Assembly: GCA_934177725.1 (NCBI GenBank)
Contig: CAKPPO010000017.1
Location: 1-42,002, forward strand
Reading direction: 5' to 3'
Source: an uncultured Clostridia bacterium
Lineage (GTDB): Bacteria; Bacillota; Clostridia; TANB77; CAG-508
DNA length: 42,002 nucleotides
Under the pieces are notes generated by a model. It worked only from the letters and a program-made list of their open reading frames with translations. It made no database searches and was not told the origin of the DNA. Below, in pieces: positions 8,257 through 16,489 of the stretch. Made by a program: the position numbers and the translations under genes. Positions within the stretch are counted from its first letter, which is position 1; each line of letters starts with the position of its first letter.

Positions 8257-9450
8257 TTATTCCTCACTAAACATATGCTTTCTTGTTATTTCTAATAAAC
8301 TTAGTTTAGTAAATTCCATTACTTGTGTTTTTGCTCTGTCTTCTTTTAAATTCTCTTTTAATATTTTTATTATTTCTTCTCTACTAGTTTCTTCATTCAT
8401 ATCTATGTAGTCTATAATAATTATTCCACCTATATCTCGTAGTCTTAATTGTTTTGCAATTTCAATGCTTGCCTCTTTATTTACTTTTAATGCTGTTTTC
8501 TCTATATTTTCTTTTCCAGTAAATTTACCTGAATTTACATCTATTGCAGTTAGTGCTTCTGTTTTATCTATTGTGATAAACCCTCCACATTTAAGCCATA
8601 TTTTTCTATTTGATATTTTTTCTATTTGACTATTTAAACCATATTTATTTTCTAGTCCTTCTTCTACAAATTCTACTTTTATTGTCACATCTTCTTGTAA
8701 TCTTTTTAAAATTTGTTCTATTTCTTTTTGCAATTCTTTGCTATTTGTATATATTTTTTCTAGTTTATTGTCTGCAATGTCTAATAGAATTTTCTCTAAA
8801 ATTGTATCACTCTTTTTTATTATTTTTGGTACTTTATCATCTGAACTTAAAAATTCTTTTTGTATATTTTCTAATTCTTCTAAAGTATTTTCTATGTCCT
8901 TTTTTATTTTACTTTCTTCTTTTCCTTCTGCCGCTGTTCGAATTATAATACCTATTTTTTTGTCCTTTTTAACGCTTTCTACAATACTTACTAATCTCTT
9001 TTTTTCTTCTTCATCTTCTATTTTTTGAGAAACTGTAATGAAATCATTTTCTGGAAGGATTACAACAAATCTTCCAGCTATTTGTATATTAGTGCTTACC
9101 CTAGCTCCTTTTATATTGTTACTATCTTTTTTTACTTGTACTAATACTTTTTGATTCGGTTTTATATAATCTTTTATTTTGTAGTTTTCTAATTCTTCTT
9201 TCTTATTTCCTGTTACATTACTTTTTTTAGGTAATATGTCTCTTATATGCAAAAATGCATTTTTTTCTGCTCCTATATCTACAAATGCCGCTTGCATTCC
9301 TATTAAAATATCTGTAACTTTACCTATATAAATATTACCCTCTAAACGTTTTTTGTCTTCTTTTTCCTTGTAATGTTCTTTTAAAATGCCATCTTCTAAA
9401 ATACTAATTTCTTTTAAGTCTTGTTTTTGAACAACAATTAATTCTTGCAT
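8257..9450 (-). CDS. rng: Ribonuclease G/E family endoribonuclease, short form
   Basis: The enzyme cuts single-stranded AU-rich RNA in mRNA decay and rRNA/tRNA maturation. An S1 domain lies near residues 35-120 (GNIYIGKVTDILIGMQAAFVD). The RNase H-like/DNase I-like catalytic part follows, with the metal-binding TAIDVNSGKF and IIIIDYIDM motifs. The protein ends about 15 residues after EFTKLSLLEITRK, so the usual CPxC zinc-link and the dimerising tail are absent. The end is not a visible frameshift: the stop is followed at once by the ribosome binding site of the next gene. I prefer the ATG at 9450 because MQELIVV matches the family start. An ATG at 9462 is in frame, but GAGG is only 1-2 bases away. 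A very long hairpin precedes the gene. Confidence 0.88.
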   Translation of the reverse strand: MQELIVVQKQDLKEISILEDGILKEHYKEKEDKKRLEGNIYIGKVTDILIGMQAAFVDIGAEKNAFLHIRDILPKKSNVTGNKKEELENYKIKDYIKPNQKVLVQVKKDSNNIKGARVSTNIQIAGRFVVILPENDFITVSQKIEDEEEKKRLVSIVESVKKDKKIGIIIRTAAEGKEESKIKKDIENTLEELENIQKEFLSSDDKVPKIIKKSDTILEKILLDIADNKLEKIYTNSKELQKEIEQILKRLQEDVTIKVEFVEEGLENKYGLNSQIEKISNRKIWLKCGGFITIDKTEALTAIDVNSGKFTGKENIEKTALKVNKEASIEIAKQLRLRDIGGIIIIDYIDMNEETSREEIIKILKENLKEDRAKTQVMEFTKLSLLEITRKHMFSEE

Positions 9451-9467
9451 ACCTAATTTCATTCCTC

Positions 9468-9592
9468 GTTTGAAAAAGAATTAAATTTTGGCAATGAAAA
9501 TTTTATTTAAAAGGCAAGGGTGCATACTTTGTGTATGTAACCGCGTTTTAAACAAAATTTGAGGCAGCCAAAATTGTAATTATTTTTCAAAC
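9468..9592 (-). ncRNA. Long imperfect hairpin (about 125 nt) between pth and rng, probable structured 5' leader
   Basis: Outer arms 9468-9492 and 9567-9592 pair (GTTTGAAAAA...ATTTTGGC with GCCAAAAT...TTTTTCAAAC). Inner arms 9498-9512 and 9546-9560 pair over 15 bp with one wobble. An apical stem, GCATAC with GTATGT, closes the top. The outer arm ends 5 bases before the upstream rng ATG at 9462 and abuts its GAGG site. In E. coli, RNase E represses its own synthesis through leader hairpins, so autoregulation is a reasonable reading. A palindromic MITE is the alternative. Confidence 0.65.
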
Positions 9593-9602
9593 TTTCCCTT
9601 TC

Positions 9603-10160
9603 TTAGTTAAACTTATTCATAGCTATATCAATTCCATCTTTTATAATTGAAATCATTGCTTTTTCAGCCTTTGTAGTTCCTTCATCTAATATGTTTTTTT
9701 CTTCTTCTGGAATAGCACCTATAACATAATTTATCATATCGTCTTTATATTCAGGTTTTCCTATACCTACTCTAATTCGCGCAAAATCTTCTGTTTGAAG
9801 TTCTGCAACAACAGATTTCATTCCATTGTGTGAACCGCTACTACCTTTTTTTCTAATTTTTATTTTACCTGGTTCAATATCAATATCATCATATATAACG
9901 AAAACATTTTCAATTGGAATTTTATAAAAATTAACAACTTGAACAATTGATTTTCCACTTAAATTCATATATGTTTGAGGTTTTAATAAAATAACCTTTT
10001 CATTTTCTATAAAACCTTCTCCATATAACGCGTCAAATTTTTTCTTGTTAACTTCAATATTATATTCCTTTGCTATTTTATTTATAGTATTAAATCCCAT
10101 ATTGTGCCTTGTTTTACTATAATCTTCCTCAGGATTTCCAAGTCCTACTATTAAATACAT
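9603..10160 (-). CDS. pth: Peptidyl-tRNA hydrolase
   Basis: The enzyme releases tRNA from peptidyl-tRNAs that drop off the ribosome. At 185 residues it has the normal bacterial length. The family opening VGLGNPEEDYSKTRHNMGF includes the catalytic histidine near residue 19 and an asparagine near 9. Also visible are LLKPQTYMNLSG, the catalytic-region YDDIDIEPG near 91-99, and GSSGSHNGMKS near 106-116. It sits downstream of hslO by 8 bp on the same strand, and its start follows AGGAGG, so the two form an operon. Assignment is firm. Confidence 0.96.
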   Translation of the reverse strand: MYLIVGLGNPEEDYSKTRHNMGFNTINKIAKEYNIEVNKKKFDALYGEGFIENEKVILLKPQTYMNLSGKSIVQVVNFYKIPIENVFVIYDDIDIEPGKIKIRKKGSSGSHNGMKSVVAELQTEDFARIRVGIGKPEYKDDMINYVIGAIPEEEKNILDEGTTKAEKAMISIIKDGIDIAMNKFN

Positions 10161-10168
10161 TTTTCCTC

Positions 10169-11050
10169 CTATCCAATAAGCTTTTTTAAGTCTTCCTCAT
10201 TGAATTCATATTTTTTATTACAAAAATGACAAACTATTTCTGCTTTTTTGTCTTCCTCTAGTATTTTTGCTAGTTCTTCTTTTCCTACTGTTTTTAATGC
10301 TGTTTCCATCTTTTCTTTTGAGCAATTGCATTTGTATTCTGGTTTTCTTTCATCTTTTAATACTTTTATATTTGCATCACCTGTTATATCTTTTGCTATA
10401 TCTAATAAGCTCATTTCTTCGTCTAACATTTGGCTTATTGGTTTTGCTTCTACTAATCTATTTTCTAATATAAATAATTCATCTTCTGTAGCATCTGGCA
10501 TTGATGTTACTATAAATCCTCCTGCACTTTTTACGCCATTTTTATCTACAAGAACTCCTAAGGCTACTGCAGTGTTCTTTTGCTCTGATATATAATAGTA
10601 ATTTGCGAAGTCTTCTGCAATTTCTCCTGTTACTAACTTTGACATTCCCACATATGGTTCTTTTAGTCCTATATCTTTTATTACATATAAAAATCCATCT
10701 CTGCCTACTGCTGTTCCTACATCTAATTTTCCATCTTTTTTTAAAGGTACATCTACTGCTGGATTTGTTACATATCCTTTTACCTTTAAATTACTATCTG
10801 ATGTTACTATAATACTTCCTATTGGTCCATTTCCTTTTATTTGTAAAGTTAAGCTATCTTCTGCCTCTTTTGTGTTAGATGACATTAGTACTGCCATTGT
10901 TAAACATCTACCAAGTGCTGCTGTTGCAACTGGACTTAAGTCATGTATTTTTCTTGCTTCTTCTACTAATTCTGTAGTTGAAACACAAGTTATATTTATT
11001 TTTCCATTATATGCTAAAAATTTCTCTATTTTATCCACGCTTACTAACAT
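10169..11050 (-). CDS. hslO: Redox-regulated chaperone Hsp33
   Basis: Hsp33 is a cytoplasmic holdase that is switched on by oxidation and unfolding. The 293-residue protein has the usual N-terminal core (GRCLTMAVLMSS, LQIKGNGPIG, GKLDVGTAVGRDG) and the C-terminal zinc-binding redox switch. Four cysteines are in CxC (CNC near residue 240) and CxxC (CHFC about 30 residues later), as the family requires. It lies between a MazG-like gene and pth in one transcription unit. With rubrerythrin, it adds to the oxidative-stress capacity in the window. Confidence 0.95.
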   Translation of the reverse strand: MLVSVDKIEKFLAYNGKINITCVSTTELVEEARKIHDLSPVATAALGRCLTMAVLMSSNTKEAEDSLTLQIKGNGPIGSIIVTSDSNLKVKGYVTNPAVDVPLKKDGKLDVGTAVGRDGFLYVIKDIGLKEPYVGMSKLVTGEIAEDFANYYYISEQKNTAVALGVLVDKNGVKSAGGFIVTSMPDATEDELFILENRLVEAKPISQMLDEEMSLLDIAKDITGDANIKVLKDERKPEYKCNCSKEKMETALKTVGKEELAKILEEDKKAEIVCHFCNKKYEFNEEDLKKLIG

Positions 11051-11067
11051 TCCTTCCTTAATATTTT

Positions 11068-11409
11068 TTATTTTTCTAATTCTTTTTCTTCAGTAGAAAT
11101 CAAAAATACTTTATCATCAAATCCGCCTCTCTTGGCTTTTTTCTCTTCTTTCACTTTCTTTATTTCTTCTAAAGATATATTTCTATTTTTTATAATAGTT
11201 TCCATTACTTCCATAAGATCTGCTATTTCTTCTGTCAATTCTTCTTTTGTTTCAGAATTAACAACTTCATTTGCTTCTTCTAGCAATTTTTCATTTAATG
11301 CTTTTTGATATTCTTCATCTTGCAATATTGAAACTTTAATATTTATTCCTTTTGTTGTTAAATTTTCAATCATTCTATCTCTAACTAATTTGTTCCATTT
11401 TTTTATCAT
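11068..11409 (-). CDS. MazG-like nucleoside triphosphate pyrophosphohydrolase
   Basis: The 113-residue protein is an all-alpha NTP pyrophosphatase of the MazG/HisE-like class. It begins with KLVRDRMIENL, typical of the phosphoribosyl-ATP pyrophosphohydrolase-like group. It carries the metal-binding LLEEANEVV and EELTEEIADLMEV helices that supply the acidic EExxE...ExxD ligands. The C-terminal KRGGFDDKVFL is also typical of this small group. It probably cleans up non-canonical or excess NTPs. It is the first gene of the hslO-pth unit. The 11410-11533 stretch upstream holds no gene that I can see. Confidence 0.8.
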   Translation of the reverse strand: MIKKWNKLVRDRMIENLTTKGINIKVSILQDEEYQKALNEKLLEEANEVVNSETKEELTEEIADLMEVMETIIKNRNISLEEIKKVKEEKKAKRGGFDDKVFLISTEEKELEK

Positions 11410-11533
11410 TTTATATTTTCTCCTTCAATTTTTCCACATTATATCATATTTTTTGTTAAATTCATAGTACTACACAAAAAAAGACGTCTTGTATAAATTT
11501 AAACTATACTTTATTAAATTTTACAATATAAAA

Positions 11534-11578
11534 AGAAAGATATCCTATTTCATTTTTTGAAAAATAAGACATCTTTCT
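11534..11578 (-). terminator. Rho-independent terminator after the glycosyltransferase-rubredoxin gene
   Basis: A 17-bp stem with two wobbles (AGAAAGAT... with ...ATCTTTCT) is followed on the minus strand by TTTTTATA. It lies 5 bp after the gene's stop. Confidence 0.85.
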
Positions 11579-11582
11579 AATT

Positions 11583-12821
11583 TTATATTTTTCCAAATTG
11601 ATCTTTTTTTGCTTTACACAATGGGCAAGTCCATTCTTCTGGTAAATCCTCAAATTTTGTTTTAGGTTCTACATCATTCTCTATGTCTCCTATTTTAGGA
11701 TCGTAAATATAGCCACATGCTGAACACTTATGCATTTCTCTTTCATCTTCCTTTAATTTAAAGAATTCTCTATATCCAACAAATACTACTGCTACAACCA
11801 TTAATGCAAATGAAAGTGCTTTCCATATATCACTTTCGAATAGAATAACTGCAAACATTCCACATGCTGCACTAACTCCATATAGCAATAAAACTGCTTC
11901 TTTTTGTGTAAATCCTTTAGCTATTAATTTATGATGTAAATGTCCTTTATCTGCTTGAAATACTGCTTTTAATGATTTTCCTTTTGCTAATCTTCTTACT
12001 ATTGCAGATAATGTATCAAATATAGGCAATCCCAAAACTATCATTGGTAATACTATAACAAATGCTGTTGCTGTTTTTGCAACTCCAAGTATTGATACTA
12101 TTGAAAGTGTAAATCCTATAAAGTTTGAACCTATATCTCCTATAAATGTTTTGGCTGGATTAAAGTTAAATGGTAAAAATCCAGCTAAGGCACCTATTAG
12201 TGCTGTTATTAATATAATTGCCAAAAATGGTGAACCATTTAGAGCAAATATTATTAGTAATGATATACATGAAATTATTGAAATTCCTGTAGATAATCCA
12301 TCTAATCCATCTATTAAGTTAATTGCATTTGTAATTCCTACAATCCACCCCATAGTTAGAATTATAGAAAATGCATTTCCTATTACTATATTTCCTTCAA
12401 AAAATGGTATATCAAAATTATCTATTCTAATTCCACATGCTACAACAATTCCTGCTGCTATAACTTGTCCTAATAATTTTACCAAAGGATGTATTCCTTT
12501 TATATCATCGAAAAAGCAAAATGCGCTTAAAACAAATATTCCACATGCGAAACCAATTAATTTAACTATATAGTTTTCTGGTCCAAATATATCTATATTT
12601 CCTTCTATTGAAGATGTTATTATCAAATAAATTGTTGATATTAAAAAACCTATGATAATAGCAGGTCCACCAAATTTTGGCATAGCCTTATTATGCATTC
12701 TTCTATTATCTTTTGGTATATCTACAGCTCCTATCTTTTTAGCAATTCTTATTGTATAAGGTGTTAATATAAATGATGTGATAAAAGCAAGTAAAAAGGC
12801 AATTGCAATATCTCCCCACAT
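11583..12821 (-). CDS. TagO/WecA-type undecaprenyl-phosphate sugar-1-phosphate transferase fused to rubredoxin
   Basis: The N-terminal 360 residues form a polytopic membrane enzyme that moves a HexNAc-1-phosphate from a UDP-sugar to undecaprenyl phosphate, the first step of teichoic acid or other wall polymers. Visible motifs are CFFDDIKG, NAINLIDGLDGLSTG, FIGDIGSNFIGF and HLHHKL; the last favours TagO/WecA over MraY. The last 48 residues form a complete rubredoxin domain. It has MHKCSACGYIYDPKIGD, FEDLPEEWTCPLC and KKDQF, with all four iron-binding cysteines. The frame is continuous through a charged linker (KLKEDEREMH), so this is a true gene fusion as sequenced. The fusion is unusual; the rubredoxin would sit at the cytoplasmic C-terminus if topology follows the family. 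Confidence 0.9.
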   Translation of the reverse strand: MWGDIAIAFLLAFITSFILTPYTIRIAKKIGAVDIPKDNRRMHNKAMPKFGGPAIIIGFLISTIYLIITSSIEGNIDIFGPENYIVKLIGFACGIFVLSAFCFFDDIKGIHPLVKLLGQVIAAGIVVACGIRIDNFDIPFFEGNIVIGNAFSIILTMGWIVGITNAINLIDGLDGLSTGISIISCISLLIIFALNGSPFLAIILITALIGALAGFLPFNFNPAKTFIGDIGSNFIGFTLSIVSILGVAKTATAFVIVLPMIVLGLPIFDTLSAIVRRLAKGKSLKAVFQADKGHLHHKLIAKGFTQKEAVLLLYGVSAACGMFAVILFESDIWKALSFALMVVAVVFVGYREFFKLKEDEREMHKCSACGYIYDPKIGDIENDVEPKTKFEDLPEEWTCPLCKAKKDQFGKI

Positions 12822-12853
12822 AATTTACCTCCTATTTGCCTTTCAATATATCA

Positions 12854-12896
12854 TAAAAAGAGAAAGAATACAATATTTTATTTGTATTCTTTCTCT
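12854..12896 (-). terminator. Rho-independent terminator overlapping the recO stop
   Basis: A perfect 15-bp stem (12859-12873 with 12882-12896) is followed by TTTTT on the minus strand. One arm lies inside the last codons of recO. It separates recO from the glycosyltransferase-rubredoxin gene. Confidence 0.9.
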
Positions 12897-13588
12897 AATT
12901 TTAAGTTTGTATATAATTTGCTTATCATTTCTAATTGTTTTTTGTTTTCTTCTGATATTTCAAATGAATATAGTTTTTTGGCTGGTGCCTTAATTATATA
13001 TGTAATTGCCATTTTGGTTGACTCTGATATTTGAATTGCACCTGTATCTTGTTTGCCACAACTTTCACATTTTAAGCCATTGTCTTTTAAGCTGAAGTAA
13101 TATAAATTATCTTTTTGATTACAATTTACACATTCTTCTATTCTAGGTGTAAAGCCTAACAAACACATTAAGCGTAATTTAAAAATTGATATAACAAAAT
13201 CTAAATCCATATCTATTTTTGATATTACATATAAAGTATTTAAATATAATTGCAAAATTTTATATGTGTTTTGGTTTTCATCTGTTACATCTTGTATTAT
13301 TTTAGTTATTTGTGATGCATATTCTAATTTTTCTAAATCTATTCTAATATCGTAAAATACTTCTATTGTCTCACATGAATTTAAAGTATATGTATTATTT
13401 CCTTTAAATAACATATATTCACCAAAGCATAGAAATTGAGTGCCTGCCATTAATTGACTCTTAGGTCTTCTTGCTCCTTTTGCAGAGCACCCAATTTTTC
13501 CGTTTGGTGTTAATATAGTTACCATTTTATCGAAATCACCCATATTATTTTCGGCAATTATTATCCCTTTAGTTTTTATAGTACCCAT
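12878..13588 (-). CDS. recO: DNA repair protein RecO
   Basis: RecO loads RecA onto SSB-coated single-stranded DNA with RecR and anneals strands. The 236-residue product has the N-terminal OB fold (KTKGIIIAENNMGDFDKMVTIL, residues 5-26), the KGARRPKSQL loop, and a helical C-terminal part. A zinc knuckle, CVNC...CESC, is seen near residues 148-168. Gene order era, yqzL, recO on the same strand is the classic Firmicutes arrangement and supports the call. Confidence 0.93.
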   Translation of the reverse strand: MGTIKTKGIIIAENNMGDFDKMVTILTPNGKIGCSAKGARRPKSQLMAGTQFLCFGEYMLFKGNNTYTLNSCETIEVFYDIRIDLEKLEYASQITKIIQDVTDENQNTYKILQLYLNTLYVISKIDMDLDFVISIFKLRLMCLLGFTPRIEECVNCNQKDNLYYFSLKDNGLKCESCGKQDTGAIQISESTKMAITYIIKAPAKKLYSFEISEENKKQLEMISKLYTNLKLEKEYK

Positions 13589-13605
13589 ATTATATTTTCC
13601 TTATT

Positions 13606-13782
13606 TTATTTATTGTTTGTATCTATTCCTATATTTTCTCCTAAATTTGGTGTTTTCTTTTCTTCTGTTATTAGTAAATCTTGTTTCATCTTTTTTTCCA
13701 TGTTTTCTACTTCCACAAACTCTAAATAGGAATTTATGTCCCCAGTATTTTTAAATGTATTCCATGCTAATTGTTTTATCAT
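13606..13782 (-). CDS. YqzL-like small protein, 58 aa
   Basis: I translated this from the ATG at 13782, which follows AAAGGAG. The 58-residue product starts MIKQLAWNTFKNTGDINSYL. This matches the pattern of the YqzL family (aromatic Trp, TGxIxxYL), whose genes lie between era and recO in Bacillus and Clostridia. The rest is acidic and hydrophilic. Function is unknown. It ends 17 bp before recO, so it is part of the era-recO unit. Confidence 0.8.
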   Translation of the reverse strand: MIKQLAWNTFKNTGDINSYLEFVEVENMEKKMKQDLLITEEKKTPNLGENIGIDTNNK

Positions 13783-13864
13783 ACGCTTACACTCCTTTAT
13801 GCTATTTTTTCTTTGTTCTTATTTTTTACTTTTTTACCTATTTTATACTTGGAAAGTTATGGTT

Positions 13865-14773
13865 CTATTTTAATTTGAATTTCTTTATTATGCTGTCATT
13901 GTTTAGCCAATCTTCTTTTACTTTTACCCAAATTTTTAAATTAACTTTTGTACCTAACATATCTTCTAAATCTTGTCTTGCATATGTTCCTATCTTTTTA
14001 AGCATACTTCCGTTTTTTCCTATTATAATTCCTTTATGTGATTCTCTTAAGCAATAAATTGTAGCATCTATATCGTATATTTCTTCTTTTTCTTTTGTTT
14101 TTCTAAATTTTACTTTTTCTGTTTCTACTAAAATCCCATGTGGAACTTCGTCTTGAAGTAGTCTTAATGCTTTTTCTCTTATTATTTCTTCTACTAGTTG
14201 TCTTGTTGTTTGATCTGTATATTCGTCTATATCATAATATGCAGGACCTTCTTTTAGGTTACTTTCTATTTCTTGTAATAAAATTTCTAAATTATCTTTT
14301 TTTGTTGCTGAAATTGGAACAACTGCAGTAAAATTGTACTCCTGTTTGTACAATTCAATTAATTTTAATAAATCTTCTTTATTTTCTACTAAATCAACTT
14401 TATTAATAGCTAAAATTGTTTTTTTACCAGCTTGTCTTATCTTTTCTAATATTTTTGAGTCTCCCCTGCCTATTTCTTTTGAAGTTCCATCTATAACAAA
14501 TACTACAACATCAACATCTCCAATAAAAGTAAATGCTGTATCTATCATAACTTCGCTTAATTTAGATTTTGGCTTGTGTATTCCTGGTGTGTCTATAAAA
14601 ATAATTTGTGAGTTTTCTCTATTTACAATTGCACGAATTGCAGTTCTTGTTGTTTGCGTTTTATTAGCAACCGCTGCTACTTTTTCTCCCACTAAACTAT
14701 TTATAATTGTTGATTTTCCCACATTTGTTCTTCCTATAATTGATACAAAACCTGATTTAAATTTTTCTTCCAT
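13865..14773 (-). CDS. era: GTPase Era
   Basis: Era is an essential GTPase that assists 30S subunit assembly by binding the 3' end of 16S rRNA. The 302 residues show G1 GRTNVGKSTIIN near 14-25, G2 with TTRTAIRA, G3 DTPGIH, and G4 NKVD. The C-terminal KH RNA-binding domain carries IIIGKNGSMLKKIG near residue 245. The start has an AGGAG site. It heads the era-yqzL-recO unit. Confidence 0.96.
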   Translation of the reverse strand: MEEKFKSGFVSIIGRTNVGKSTIINSLVGEKVAAVANKTQTTRTAIRAIVNRENSQIIFIDTPGIHKPKSKLSEVMIDTAFTFIGDVDVVVFVIDGTSKEIGRGDSKILEKIRQAGKKTILAINKVDLVENKEDLLKLIELYKQEYNFTAVVPISATKKDNLEILLQEIESNLKEGPAYYDIDEYTDQTTRQLVEEIIREKALRLLQDEVPHGILVETEKVKFRKTKEKEEIYDIDATIYCLRESHKGIIIGKNGSMLKKIGTYARQDLEDMLGTKVNLKIWVKVKEDWLNNDSIIKKFKLK

Positions 14774-14832
14774 TTCTTTCTCCTAATTTATATTAACATA
14801 TTGAAAGTGCTAAATTTGTAAAATTTAGTCAC

Positions 14833-15072
14833 CTAATTTATTTTTTTACTATTTTCATATAACTCATCTGGACAAATATCTGCTCCGTTTTCCCATTCTA
14901 TTGATAATCCTGATACTTTTACTTTTTCAAAATTATCTTTTTCTTTTAATTCTTGAAAAATCTTAAATTTAAAGTATGGTGTTATATCTAAAATTTTAAT
15001 TTCTCCATTATCAAAAGTAATTTCAATATTATATTTATTTAAAATTTTTACATTTATCGCTTTTGGTCTCAT
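14833..15072 (-). CDS. DUF2442 domain protein
   Basis: The 79-residue product fits DUF2442: it begins with MRPKAINVKILNKYNIEITFDNG, split by conserved positions around a beta-rich core, and ends in GLSIEWENGADICPDELYE, the family's typical tail. DUF2442 proteins are often encoded beside DUF4160 proteins in small two-gene units that resemble toxin-antitoxin modules. Here the DUF4160 partner upstream is a remnant, so this would be an orphan. A ribosome binding site (GGATTGGAG) precedes the ATG. A short hairpin at 14810-14828 follows its stop and may end the transcript. Confidence 0.8.
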   Translation of the reverse strand: MRPKAINVKILNKYNIEITFDNGEIKILDITPYFKFKIFQELKEKDNFEKVKVSGLSIEWENGADICPDELYENSKKIN

Positions 15073-15076
15073 TTTA

Positions 15077-15170
15077 TTACTCCAATCCTTTTATTTTTAT
15101 TATTTCTCCATCATTTTGATAAATATACAAAACATATAATAATTCCATAAAATTGAGATATAATAGGCAT
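15077..15170 (-). pseudogene. DUF4160 remnant upstream of the DUF2442 gene
   Basis: An ATG at 15170 follows a perfect AAAGGAGG and a perfect promoter. It encodes MPIISQFYGIII, the conserved opening of DUF4160 proteins, but stops after 19 codons at 15111. In another frame, a short stretch continues to a stop at 15077. About 60 residues of the family, including the metal-site-like HFHA region, are missing. This looks like an internal deletion plus frameshift that left the start region intact. Its first half could still be translated as a short leader ahead of DUF2442. Confidence 0.6.
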
Positions 15171-15184
15171 TATCAACCTCCTTT

Positions 15185-15213
15185 ATTATAGCATTGCTTA
15201 TTTACTTTTTCAA
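15185..15213 (-). promoter_or_regulatory. Sigma-A promoter of the DUF4160 remnant / DUF2442 unit
   Basis: On the minus strand, TTGAAA (15208-15213) is separated by 17 bp from TATAAT (15185-15190). The start codon of the remnant is 14 bp further on, with AAAGGAGG between, so the transcript leader is very short. The stretch from 15214 to 15326 has no gene. Confidence 0.8.
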
Positions 15214-15326
15214 TTATTTTGAATAATATTTGATATAAATTGTTTTGATTAAATTATTTTGAAAATAAAATCTTAAAGCGATAAATGTAATGGCATTATA
15301 TATTATTTTTATATTTATGTCAACAT

Positions 15327-15363
15327 AAAAAGAACGTTTTTATATTAGTAAAACGTTCTTTTT
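15327..15363. terminator. Bidirectional terminator after the DUF3048 gene
   Basis: A perfect 14-bp inverted repeat, AAAAAGAACGTTTT with its complement, has a nine-base loop and T-runs on both strands. It lies 12 bp after the stop of the DUF3048 gene. Confidence 0.92.
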
Positions 15364-15374
15364 ATATTTAAAAT

Positions 15375-16469
15375 TTATATGTTATTATTTACTTCAGTAG
15401 TTGTAGTAGTTTCTGCTACTGGTGCTCCTGGGACTATTTCAACTTTGCTATCTATTGGACAAATTTGAACAAATGTATTTCCATCATTTACTTCTATTTC
15501 ATTTCCTTGTAAGTCTCTATAAACTGTTTGATCAGCTCTTGATGTTTTCTCTGCTGTTATTTCTATTGCTTTTCCATTTGTTACATACCAACCTTCTAGT
15601 GTTTTAACATTATCTAATGTTTGTCTTCCTTTATTTTCACCATCGTTTAATGTCCAATTTTCGCATTTAACTATTATAATATTTTTAGTAGTAACTGTTT
15701 CTCCTGTATCCCAATCTACTTGTTTAGTATTTCTAGAATAACGTGTATATCTTCCTGTTATTTCATCATATTCATATTTTACAGTATTACTTGTTGAATA
15801 TGGTATTGTTACTGTTGTTGCTTCTATATTGCTATTTAAATTAACTGGATCTGCAACATATTTTAATACACTTTTTTGTGTTGATGTTGTTGCATATCCT
15901 TTACGATTTGCTATTTCTAATATTTTTTCTGTGTTTGTAACTGCATTATGTGGTGCATATTTATCTTTTACTCTCCAGAAAGATGTTGAGCTTTCATATA
16001 TTCCATTAATGTTGTTTACTCCTAATTTTGCAATATCTGCTTGTGCTTGTGGACTCCAACCAAAATGAACATATATTGCATCATTCTCTAGTGCATAATC
16101 TAAGAAATAATGTCTTGAACTACGAATAGGACCTAATTTATCTAAATTTACACCTTTATAAAGTGCCATAAGTCTTGTTTCTCCACCCTCTACTATTATT
16201 TCATATACCATGTATGCATCATTTAAAGCAGCTTGTGGCATTGCTTGTTTATGATTGTCTATCATTACTGCTATTGGTCTATCTGTTCCACTAAATGTTT
16301 TTGGTTCTTTTTTCTCTACAATTATTGGTTCATTCTGCTCATTTACATTTGAGCTTACTTCGTTTCCTTTTTTATCTTTTATTACTTTCATTCCTACTAG
16401 CACTCCGGCTATAATGATTACTACAACTAGAATTGCTATTAATACTTTAATTCCAACTGACCCTTTCAT
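15375..16469 (-). CDS. DUF3048 (YerB-like) membrane-anchored protein
   Basis: The 364-residue protein has one N-terminal membrane segment (residues 7-28, very Ile/Val-rich), then an extracellular part. It shows the DUF3048 signatures DRPIAVMIDNHKQAMPQ near 63-79, YEIIVEGGETRLMALY near 88-103, and LGPIRSSRHYF near 112-122. The second half, with DWDTGE and a GWYVTNGKAIEIT segment, matches the C-terminal DUF3048 lobe. YerB-type proteins are envelope proteins of unsettled role. It lies 20 bp downstream of dgkA on the same strand. A Thr-rich tail ends the protein. Confidence 0.88.
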   Translation of the reverse strand: MKGSVGIKVLIAILVVVIIIAGVLVGMKVIKDKKGNEVSSNVNEQNEPIIVEKKEPKTFSGTDRPIAVMIDNHKQAMPQAALNDAYMVYEIIVEGGETRLMALYKGVNLDKLGPIRSSRHYFLDYALENDAIYVHFGWSPQAQADIAKLGVNNINGIYESSTSFWRVKDKYAPHNAVTNTEKILEIANRKGYATTSTQKSVLKYVADPVNLNSNIEATTVTIPYSTSNTVKYEYDEITGRYTRYSRNTKQVDWDTGETVTTKNIIIVKCENWTLNDGENKGRQTLDNVKTLEGWYVTNGKAIEITAEKTSRADQTVYRDLQGNEIEVNDGNTFVQICPIDSKVEIVPGAPVAETTTTTEVNNNI

Positions 16470-16489
16470 TTCTTCTTTCCTTTCAACAT

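Noticed and set aside
6282..9028. Many plus-strand frames rich in Leu/Phe/Ser opposite rimO, gmk-like and rng
   Set aside because: They are antisense shadows of well-supported minus-strand genes, with no ribosome binding sites.
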